Both the position numbers and the translations under genes were made by a program. The notes below the pieces were generated by a model, which searched no databases, had not been told where the DNA came from, and was given only the letters and a program-made list of their open reading frames with translations. Below are positions 18,020 through 24,702 of a stretch of 64,000 nucleotides of DNA, one piece after another (position 1 is the stretch's first letter; the number at the start of each line of letters is the position of its first letter). Where the stretch lies: assembly GCF_000701365.1 (NCBI RefSeq), contig NZ_JNIK01000017.1:1-64000 (forward strand), written 5' to 3'. This stretch comes from Blastococcus sp. URHD0036. GTDB lineage: Bacteria > Actinomycetota > Actinomycetes > Mycobacteriales > Geodermatophilaceae.

Positions 18020-19282
18020 TCAGGACCCGCCCAGCGCGCGCAGCCGGCCGGTCAGGAAGTCGCGCTCGACCGCGTTCTCGGTGAGCAGCAGAGCCTCGGT
18101 GTAGGCCTCGCGCGCCCCCGGAGCCCGGCCCAGCCGGCGCAGGAAGTCCGCGCGGGCCGCCGGCAGGTACCCGTAGCCGGCCAGCTGGGGTTCGGCGCCG
18201 AGCGCGTCCAGCTCGGCCAGCCCGGCCGCCGGCCCGGAGGCGAAGCCGACGGCGACGGCGCGGTTGAGGGCGACCACCGGCGACGGCCACAGCTGGGCGA
18301 GCACCTCGTAGAGGGCGACGATCTCGTCCCAGTCGGTGTCCTCCCACCTCGGTGACCCCGCGTGGACGGCGGCGATGGCGGCCTGGAGCGCGTACCGGGA
18401 CGGCGGCCGGGCCCGCAGCGCCTCGCGCACCAGGGCGGTGCCTTCCTCGACGGCCGCCCGGTCCCATCGCGAGCGGTCCTGCTCCTCGAGCAGCAGCAGC
18501 CGGCCGTCCGGTCCGGTCCGGGTCTCCCGCCGCGCGTCGGTCAGCAGCAGCAGCGCCAGCAGACCGGCCACGGCGGGATCGGCGGGCAGCAGCCGGCGGA
18601 GCATGCGGGCGAGCTCGACCGAGCGCTCGACGAGGTCGCGCCGCACGAGCTCCTCGCCCGCCGGGACGGTGTGGCCGGTGGTGAAGAGCAGGTGCACGAC
18701 CACGAGCACGGCGTCCACCCGCTCGGGCAGCTCCGCGGCCGGCGGCACCCGGTAGGGGATGCGGGCCAGCGCGATCTTCTTCTTGGCGCGGGTGATCCGC
18801 GCGGCCATGGTCGGCTCGCTGACCAGGAACGAGCGGGCCACCTGCGCCGTCGACAGGCCGCACAGCAGGCGGAGGGTGAGCGCCACCTGGGCCGGGCGGT
18901 CCAGGGCGGGATGGCAGCAGGTGACGACCAGGCGCAGGCGGTCGTCCGGCAGCTCCGCACCGGCGGGGTCGACGACCAGGTCGTCGGGCCCGGGCGTCTC
19001 CTCGTCGGCCACGAGCAGCGGCAGGGAGCGCTGCTCGACGCCCCGGTGGCGCAGGACGTTGAGCGCCCGGCGCCTCGCCGTCGTCGTCAGCCAGGCGCCG
19101 GGGCGCGCCGGGACGCCGTGCGCCCGCCAGTCGGTGAGCGCGGCTGCGAAGGCGTCCTGCGCGCACTCCTCGGCGGCGTCGAGGTCGCGGGTGACGCGCA
19201 CCGTCGCGGCGAGCACGAGGGCCCACTCGCGACGGTGCGCATCGGCGACCGCGGCCTCGACGGCGGCACCGGGGTCGGTCAC
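18020..19282 (-). CDS. ECF42-type sigma factor with TPR-like C-terminal domain
   Basis: A 420-residue extracytoplasmic-function-like sigma factor, much longer than normal because of a DUF6596/TPR-like C-terminal half. Region 2 covers about residues 20-85 (ECAQDAFAAALTDW, TTARRRALNVLRHR). Region 4 covers about 120-170 (LRLLCGLSTAQVARSFLVSEPTMAARITRAKKKI). The C-terminus carries LNRAVAVGFASGP and ends in helical repeats. ECF42 factors pair with DGPF-motif proteins rather than an anti-sigma factor, and such a gene lies 13 bp upstream. The GTG at 19282 is the likely start. Confidence 0.92.
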   Translation of the reverse strand: MTDPGAAVEAAVADAHRREWALVLAATVRVTRDLDAAEECAQDAFAAALTDWRAHGVPARPGAWLTTTARRRALNVLRHRGVEQRSLPLLVADEETPGPDDLVVDPAGAELPDDRLRLVVTCCHPALDRPAQVALTLRLLCGLSTAQVARSFLVSEPTMAARITRAKKKIALARIPYRVPPAAELPERVDAVLVVVHLLFTTGHTVPAGEELVRRDLVERSVELARMLRRLLPADPAVAGLLALLLLTDARRETRTGPDGRLLLLEEQDRSRWDRAAVEEGTALVREALRARPPSRYALQAAIAAVHAGSPRWEDTDWDEIVALYEVLAQLWPSPVVALNRAVAVGFASGPAAGLAELDALGAEPQLAGYGYLPAARADFLRRLGRAPGAREAYTEALLLTENAVERDFLTGRLRALGGS

Positions 19283-19295
19283 GGGGAGCAGGTGC

Positions 19296-19637
19296 TCAGT
19301 CGAAGGACATGACCGGCCGGACCTCGACGCCGCCGAACCGCGCCGGGCACAGCTTGGCGACCGCCAGCGCGGTGTCCAGGTCGGGCGCCTCGACGAGGTA
19401 GTAGCCGCCGAGCGCCTCCTTGGTCTCGGCGAAGGGGCCGTCGGTCACCTCGCCGCCGCGCACGCTCGTCGCGGTCGTGGTGGGCTGCAGCGCCGCACCG
19501 CCCAGCAGCTTGCCGCCGTGCTGCGGAACGGCCGCGGCGAACTCGTCGTGCGCGGCCATCACCTCGCGATAGAGCTCCTCGCCGCCGGTCGCGTACGCGG
19601 TCTCGTCCTCGTGGATCAGGATCAGGTACTGGGCCAT
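19296..19637 (-). CDS. YCII-related DGPF-motif protein
   Basis: A 113-residue YCII-family protein with the defining motif TDGPFAETKEALGGYY and C-terminal GGVEVRPVM. DGPF proteins are encoded beside ECF42 sigma factors and are thought to be targets or partners of that sigma factor; their biochemical role is unknown. The ATG at 19637 follows CCGGAGG. It is the first gene of the operon, with the sigma gene 13 bp behind, and carries an ECF42-like promoter upstream. Confidence 0.92.
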   Translation of the reverse strand: MAQYLILIHEDETAYATGGEELYREVMAAHDEFAAAVPQHGGKLLGGAALQPTTTATSVRGGEVTDGPFAETKEALGGYYLVEAPDLDTALAVAKLCPARFGGVEVRPVMSFD

Positions 19638-19683
19638 CAGGTCCTCCGGGTGTCCGGGCCCGCCGTTTCGGGCCTCCACCTCT

Positions 19684-19712
19684 TCGACACGCGACTCCGG
19701 CCGGGATCGACA
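19684..19712 (-). promoter_or_regulatory. Candidate ECF42 autoregulated promoter
   Basis: On the minus strand TGTCGA occurs at 19712-19707 and again at 19689-19684, with 17 nt between them. From memory, the published ECF42 promoter has TGTCGA at -35 and a CGA-type -10, which fits the second hexamer embedded in CGTGTCGAAG. The DGPF gene start is 46 nt downstream. Confidence 0.55.
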
Positions 19713-19775
19713 GCTGCCGCGGATCTCTTCCGCCCGTGCGGCGGGGAACCTACCGGCGCCGGGGCCTCCGCGAGC

Positions 19776-20582
19776 TCAGTCGAGCAGCGGCCGGACGTTC
19801 TCCGTCCACACGTCCGCGCCGACCCGGACCACCAGCACGGAGACCACGACGAGGAACGCGACGCGGATGAAGCGGCTCCCCCGGGCCGTCGCCGTCCGGG
19901 AACCCAGGTAGCCACCCAGCACGTTGGTCGCGCCCATCAGCAGGCCCAGCCCCCAGAAGACCGCCCCCTGCGGCGCGAAGACCAGCAGCGCCCCGACGTT
20001 GGTCGCGACGTTGACGATCTTGGCCTTCGCGCTGGCGTTCAGGAAGTCGTAGCCGAGCAGCGAGACCATGGCGAACACCAGGAAGGAGCCGGTCCCCGGG
20101 CCGAGGATGCCGTCGTAGAAGCCGATGCCGGCAGCGATCGCCAGCGCCGTCCCGTGGTGGCGCCGGCCGGTGTGCCGCAGCGCCGTCACCTCGCCCAGTT
20201 GCGGCCGCAGCAGCGTGAAGACGCCGATGCCGACCAGGGCCACCACGATCACCGGCTTGAACACCGCGGCCGGCAGCAGCGACGCCACCGAGGCGCCCGC
20301 CGCGCTGCTGACCAGCGCCACCCCCGCCATGGGCAGCGCGGTGCGCAGGTCCGGGTGCACCCGGCGGGCGTAGGTGACCGCGCTGGTCGTGGTCCCGAAG
20401 ACCGACGACAGCTTGTTGGTGCCCAGCGCCTGCACCGGGCTCATGCCGGGGACCAGCAGCAGCGCCGGCAGCTGGAGCAGACCGCCCCCGCCGACCACGG
20501 CGTCGATCCAGCCCGCCGCGAACGCGGCGGCCAGCAGCAGCGCCAGGGTCGTCCCGGTCAGCCCCTCCGGGAGCGCCTCCAT
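19776..20582 (-). CDS. TSUP family membrane transporter (TauE/SafE)
   Basis: A 268-residue protein with about eight hydrophobic segments and two related halves, as in the sulfite exporter TauE/SafE family. Diagnostic stretches are AGWIDAVVGGGGLLQLPALL and, in the second half, GFYDGILGPGTGSFLVFAM, with TNKLSSVFGTT after the first. Members move sulfur-containing or C2 anions across the membrane; the substrate is not indicated by neighbours. A GTG directly precedes the ATG used here, so the start may be three bases earlier. Confidence 0.88.
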   Translation of the reverse strand: MEALPEGLTGTTLALLLAAAFAAGWIDAVVGGGGLLQLPALLLVPGMSPVQALGTNKLSSVFGTTTSAVTYARRVHPDLRTALPMAGVALVSSAAGASVASLLPAAVFKPVIVVALVGIGVFTLLRPQLGEVTALRHTGRRHHGTALAIAAGIGFYDGILGPGTGSFLVFAMVSLLGYDFLNASAKAKIVNVATNVGALLVFAPQGAVFWGLGLLMGATNVLGGYLGSRTATARGSRFIRVAFLVVVSVLVVRVGADVWTENVRPLLD

Positions 20583-20758
20583 CACCGGTCCCCCGCCGGG
20601 GCGGTGCGGGTGCGGCAGCGGCGGGTCATCGAACTCCTCGGGACGGCACGGGGCGCGTAGCGTGGCCGGTGTCGATCCTCCTCGAGCGCAGCCTCCGCCG
20701 CGGCGCCGGATCCGACGATCGACCAGCCCGCCGCACCCGGCGGAGTCAGGGCGTCCCC

Positions 20759-20971
20759 ATGGCCCACAGCACCTTCCCCACTTCCTACGTCAGCGACGGC
20801 GCGGCCTCCCCCACCCCCGAGGTGCGGACCGACCCGCAGGACGGCGGCGCCTGCCCGGCCTGCCCGCACGCCCTCGACGACCACGACCCGATCAGCCTGC
20901 GGTTCTGCCGGGCCGCCGCAACCGCGACCGCCGCCGGCGGGGCCGCCCGGGGCTGCATCTGCCGCTCCTGA
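20759..20971 (+). CDS. Small cysteine-containing protein
   Basis: A 70-residue protein with five cysteines arranged as C32-x2-C35, C50 and C66-x-C68 near the C-terminus (ARGCICRS), which suggests a small metal site. There is no signal peptide or membrane helix. No family recognised, although the GCxC ending recalls short actinobacterial proteins of unknown role. A TAGCGT -10 box at about 20658-20663 fits this gene; the ribosome site (CAGGG) is modest. It is divergent from the TSUP gene. Confidence 0.6.
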   Translation: MAHSTFPTSYVSDGAASPTPEVRTDPQDGGACPACPHALDDHDPISLRFCRAAATATAAGGAARGCICRS

Positions 20972-21062
20972 TCAGCGCCCGGCGCGGAGGGCTCTCGAGG
21001 CCTCCCGCCGCGCGTACGGTTCGCCCACGGAGCCGTCCAGGTTCCCGATCAGGGAGCTCCCC

Positions 21063-21197
21063 ATGGCCGACAAGTCCCCTCGTCACTCGATGACGAAGAA
21101 GTCCGGCAAGTCGATCAAGGAGAAGCGGGTCGACCGCAAGGCCAAGGCCGACACCACCTCGCAGATGGAGCGGTTGGCCGGCGACAAGAAGCACTGA
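21063..21197 (+). CDS. 44-residue lysine-rich protein
   Basis: A short gene of 44 codons with a clear AGGGAG ribosome site and ATG. The product begins MADKSPRHSMTKKSGKSIKE; about one residue in four is Lys and there is no hydrophobic stretch. I recall closely similar tiny basic proteins in other Geodermatophilaceae-type genomes, but no function is known. A comparable lysine-rich gene lies at 41009. It is followed by a 9-bp hairpin. Confidence 0.7.
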   Translation: MADKSPRHSMTKKSGKSIKEKRVDRKAKADTTSQMERLAGDKKH

Positions 21198-21205
21198 CCG
21201 CCGGC

Positions 21206-21234
21206 GTCCGCGCCCGCGGCTCGCAGGCGCGGAC
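21206..21234. terminator. Hairpin terminator between convergent genes
   Basis: GTCCGCGCC (21206-21214) pairs perfectly with GGCGCGGAC (21226-21234) over an 11-nt loop, between the lysine-rich gene and the secreted wall-protein gene. It can serve both strands. Confidence 0.55.
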
Positions 21235-21239
21235 ACCGC

Positions 21240-22214
21240 TCAGCGGTAGTTCACGTGCACGTGGTCCATGTGGTTGGCCGTGGCGCTGCCCCGGTCGGCC
21301 ATGGTCGACCACGAGCCGCCGGGCGACTGCAGGATCCGCTGCCGGTAGATGAGGTAGTCCACGCCCAGCTCGTCCCAGTGCGCCACGTGGTAGGCCACGA
21401 TCGCGTTCCCCAGCGACTGGTCGGACAGGACCATGTAGTCCAGCGCGTTGCCCGACGGGTGCCCGGCGGGGTCGGCGGCGCTGGGGCGGGTGCCGCCGAG
21501 GGTGATCGAGCCGGCGCCGGGCACGTTGCTGACGACGGCGTTCGCCGCGGCCTGCACCCGTCCGGACACGGGACCGGAGCTGTTGCTGATCCGGGCGACG
21601 GCCCTGGCCGTGGTGCCGGCCGCCGCGGCGGCGCCACCGGCCTGCGGGGCGGATCCGGCGCTCGGGGCCGGGGCGGCGGCCCTGGGTGCGGGCGCCTGTG
21701 CCGCGGCGGCCTGCGCCGCGGCGGCCTCGGCGGCGGCCTGCGCGGCGGCGGCCTGCGCGGCGGCAGCGGCGGCCGCCTCGGCCTCGGCGCGCTGCCGGTC
21801 GAGCGTGGCCTGGTCGGCGGCGGCCTGGGCCTGCTGGGCCGAGACCTCCGCGGCCTCGCGGCTGCCGCGGCTGGCGGCGAGCCCCGACAGCGGCTCGAGG
21901 TCCGGCTCCGCCTGCTCGGGGCCGCCCTGCGCGGAGAGCCCGAGCGCCGCGGCGACGCTCACCGACTCGGTGACGCCGTCCTCGGCCTGGGCCGGCGGCT
22001 CGACACCCACCAGGACGTTGACCAGGACGGCGCCGGCGGCGGCCACCCCGAGGTACAGACCGGGCCGGCGGCGCAGGGCCGCCGGGGAACGACGGGCGGC
22101 GGACGGCGCAGGGGTCTCGAGGGAGGCGGTCTCGGGCGCGACGGGGAACGGAGCGGTCTCCGGGGCCGGGGCCCGGTGGGCAGGACGGTGCTGGGCGTCG
22201 GTGCGGTGGTGCAT
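21240..22214 (-). CDS. Secreted coiled-coil protein with ARB_07466/VldE-like C-terminal domain
   Basis: A 324-residue secreted or anchored protein. A basic N-terminus leads to a hydrophobic segment (about residues 50-75, LYLGVAAAGAVLVNVLVG). Then comes an Ala/Gln coiled coil (about 125-190), and from about residue 225 a domain with GGTRPSAADPAGHPSGNALD, WDELGVDYLIYRQRI and the ending HMDHVHVNYR. The His/Asp-rich ending resembles D,D-peptidase-like folds, so cell-wall hydrolysis is likely but unproven. The c-di-AMP riboswitch just upstream fits this: cyclic di-AMP often controls wall hydrolases such as resuscitation-promoting factors in actinobacteria. Confidence 0.82.
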   Translation of the reverse strand: MHHRTDAQHRPAHRAPAPETAPFPVAPETASLETPAPSAARRSPAALRRRPGLYLGVAAAGAVLVNVLVGVEPPAQAEDGVTESVSVAAALGLSAQGGPEQAEPDLEPLSGLAASRGSREAAEVSAQQAQAAADQATLDRQRAEAEAAAAAAAQAAAAQAAAEAAAAQAAAAQAPAPRAAAPAPSAGSAPQAGGAAAAAGTTARAVARISNSSGPVSGRVQAAANAVVSNVPGAGSITLGGTRPSAADPAGHPSGNALDYMVLSDQSLGNAIVAYHVAHWDELGVDYLIYRQRILQSPGGSWSTMADRGSATANHMDHVHVNYR

Positions 22215-22237
22215 GAGGTGGGGTGGCTTCTTCCGTC

Positions 22238-22380
22238 GGCCGCCTACCGAGTTAGCTGACGGGTTCGGGCGGGAAGCAGCCCTACCGGCTCCGGAACAGG
22301 CGTCCGGAGCGGGATTCACCCCAGTACTGCGGTGGGTCCCCGGCTCGCCCACGAGGGATCTCGTGGAGCGACTCGGCGGC
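22238..22380 (-). promoter_or_regulatory. Cyclic di-AMP (ydaO-yuaA) riboswitch
   Basis: The minus-strand leader carries the family blocks: GCCGGGGACCC (22343-22333 region), GGGGTGAATCCC (22322-22311), AGGGCTGCTTCCC, GCCCGAACCCGTCAGCTAAC (22270-22251) and CTCGGTAGGCGGC. The closing P1 stem pairs GCCGCC and GAGT at 22380-22371 with GGCGGC (22244-22239) and ACTC (22252-22249). The aptamer ends 23 nt before the ATG of the wall protein. In known cases c-di-AMP binding lowers expression. Confidence 0.93.
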
Positions 22381-22794
22381 GTCCGCCGGGCTCCCCGGTT
22401 GGAGAGGTGAGGACCGGCCGGACGAGGCGACGGTAGACGCGTCATCGTTTCGTGACAACGCGTTGGGCCCGTTTCGGCAGGAGGTGCCCGGCGCGGCTCG
22501 CGGCCCACGGGCGGCTGACCGTGTAGGACGCCGGCGGCCTGTTGCGTCGACGTGGGGCCGGACGTGGCGGATCCCACACCGGAGGAGGCGACAGGGGCTC
22601 CCACCAGGGCTTGCAGACGTCCCAGACGACCGCTGGGCCCCGGAGAGGGCCGGAGAACGGTGCTGGAACGGGTGACTCCGGCCCCACTGCCGTCAGCAGC
22701 GGGGGTGGGGATCGGTAAGTTGCCGACCCAGCGGGCCGCAGCGCGCACGTCGGGTGGCGCGATGGAGAGGTGTCCGCGAGGGAGAGGTGCAGTC
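22381..22794. other. Intergenic region between wall-protein leader and pckG
   Basis: No convincing gene is seen. The left part must hold the minus-strand promoter of the riboswitch transcript, and the right part the promoter and leader of pckG, with the ribosome site GGGAGAGG just before the GTG. An in-frame ATG at 22762 could lengthen PckG by 11 residues but has a weaker ribosome site. Several short frames here are composition artefacts. Confidence 0.5.
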
Positions 22795-24639
22795 GTGGCA
22801 GCCATTGACGCCGTGCTCGACGAAGCAGGAGTGACGAACAGTCGCGTCCGCGACTTCGTCCGCCAGTGGGCCGAGCACACCGGTGCAGCCCGGGTGGAGG
22901 TCGTCAACGCCTCCGACGACGCCCGGCTGGTCCAGGAGGCGCTGGAGGCCGGCGAGCTGCTGCCTGCCGGGGAGGGCCGCTACTACTCCCGCAGTCACCC
23001 GAAGGACACCGCGCGCTCCGAGGAGCGCACCGTCGTCGCGACGAACAACGAGGGCGACAAGGGCGTCTACAACAACTGGAAGCCGGCCTCGGAGATGCGC
23101 CCGCTGCTGACCGAGCGCATGAAGGGCGCCTCGGCCGGCAAGACGATGTACGTCGTCCCCTACGTGATGGCGCCGCCCGGGTCGCCGCTGGAGTCCTTCG
23201 CGACCGGCGTCGAGCTGACCGACACGCGCACCGTCGTGCTGCACATGAACCGCATGGCCCGCGTCGGCGTCCAGTACGTCAACGACCTCGAGGACCAGGA
23301 CAGCTTCGTCCGCGGCGTGCACGTCACCGGCGACCTGGACGACCTGGGCCACGGCACCCCGGACGACCAGCGCTACTTCGTCACCCTCGCCGACGAGCGG
23401 ACGATCCTGCACTACGGCTCGTCCTACGGCGGCAACGCGCTGCTCGGCAAGATCGCCCACGGCCTGCGCCAGGCGACCTACGACGGCTGGGCCTCGGGCC
23501 GGTTCCTCGCCGAGCAGTTCCTGCTCCTCGGCATCACGGACAAGCAGACCGGCCGCACGTACCACATCTGCGGTGGCATGCCGAGCGCGTCGGGCAAGAC
23601 GAACCTGGCCATGATCCTGGCGCCGGACGCCCTCGGCGACCGCTACCAGGTGCACTTCTACGGCGACGACATCGCCTGGCTCTGGGTGGACGACGAGGAC
23701 GGCCGCGTCTACGCGATCAACCCCGAGTACGGGGCGTTCGGTGTCGCCAAGGACACCAACGAGGCCACCAACCCCACCGCCGTCGAGGCGATCGGCCCGG
23801 GCACCGGGACGATCTTCACCAACGTCGCCTACAACGAGCAGACGCAGGACGTCTGGTGGGAGGGCAAGAGCAAGACGCCGCCGGCCGACGTCACCGGGTG
23901 GCGCGACTGGCAGGGCAAGCTCATCAGCGAGCGGTCCGAGGCGGAGCAGGGCGCCCCTTGGGCCCACCCGAACAGCCGCTTCACCACCACGCTGGCCAAC
24001 ATCCCGAACATCGCGCCGGACTACGAGAACCCCAAGGGCGTGCCGGTCGACGCGATCATCTTCGGCGGGCGCACCCGGGACCGCGAGCCGCTGATCCGGG
24101 CGATCACCGACCTGCCCGAGGGCGTCTACGACGGCCTCACCCTGGGCGCGGAGGCGACCTTCGCCGCCGAGGGCACCGAGGGCGTCCTGCGCTACGACCC
24201 GATGTCGATGCGCCCGTTCATGGCCTACTCCGAGGGCGCCTACGCCGCGCACTGGCTGAAGATCATCGGCGCCGCGAAGGACCAGCCGATCTTCGCCCAC
24301 GTGAACTGGTTCCAGCGGGGCGAGGACGGCCACTTCCTGTGGCCGGGGTACCGGGACAACCTCCGTCCGCTGCTGTGGCTCATGCAGCTGCGCAACGGCG
24401 AGGTCACCGGCCGGCAGACCCCGGTCGGCGTCGTGCCCCTCCAGGAGGAGCTCCAGCTCGACGGCATGGAGGTGGACCAGGCCGACCTGGACAAGCTCCT
24501 CACCATCGACACCGAGCGCTGGTGCCAGGAGATGGGCCACCGCGAGGAGCACCTGAAGCTCTTCCCGGGCATGCCCGAGGAGATCTGGGAGGCCCACCGC
24601 CGCGTCGCCGCCGCGCTGGAGGCCGAGCGGGGCAAGTAG
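22795..24639 (+). CDS. pckG: Phosphoenolpyruvate carboxykinase (GTP)
   Basis: A 614-residue GTP-dependent PEPCK, converting oxaloacetate and GTP to phosphoenolpyruvate, GDP and carbon dioxide for gluconeogenesis. Clear marks are TMYVVPYVM, YGGNALLGKIAHGLRQA, the P-loop GGMPSASGKTNLAM, the metal-binding HFYGDDIAW, FGGRTRDREPL and ANIPNIAPDYENPKGVPVDA. The P-loop residue before Gly is Ser266, where characterised GTP enzymes carry a hyper-reactive Cys. The protein is complete and normal in length. GTG start with GGGAGAGG. It stands alone and ends at a strong bidirectional terminator. Confidence 0.95.
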   Translation: MAAIDAVLDEAGVTNSRVRDFVRQWAEHTGAARVEVVNASDDARLVQEALEAGELLPAGEGRYYSRSHPKDTARSEERTVVATNNEGDKGVYNNWKPASEMRPLLTERMKGASAGKTMYVVPYVMAPPGSPLESFATGVELTDTRTVVLHMNRMARVGVQYVNDLEDQDSFVRGVHVTGDLDDLGHGTPDDQRYFVTLADERTILHYGSSYGGNALLGKIAHGLRQATYDGWASGRFLAEQFLLLGITDKQTGRTYHICGGMPSASGKTNLAMILAPDALGDRYQVHFYGDDIAWLWVDDEDGRVYAINPEYGAFGVAKDTNEATNPTAVEAIGPGTGTIFTNVAYNEQTQDVWWEGKSKTPPADVTGWRDWQGKLISERSEAEQGAPWAHPNSRFTTTLANIPNIAPDYENPKGVPVDAIIFGGRTRDREPLIRAITDLPEGVYDGLTLGAEATFAAEGTEGVLRYDPMSMRPFMAYSEGAYAAHWLKIIGAAKDQPIFAHVNWFQRGEDGHFLWPGYRDNLRPLLWLMQLRNGEVTGRQTPVGVVPLQEELQLDGMEVDQADLDKLLTIDTERWCQEMGHREEHLKLFPGMPEEIWEAHRRVAAALEAERGK

Positions 24640-24661
24640 CCCGCACGCACCGAGCACACCC

Positions 24662-24697
24662 CGGGACCCCCGCAGCCGCCCGGCTGCGGGGGTCCCG
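24662..24697. terminator. Strong bidirectional hairpin terminator
   Basis: A perfect 16-bp stem (left arm 24662-24677 starting CGGGACCCCCG, right arm 24682-24697) with loop GCCC separates the convergent pckG and polymerase genes. Its right arm ends 5 bp before the polymerase stop codon. Confidence 0.85.
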
Positions 24698-24702
24698 TGC
24701 GT

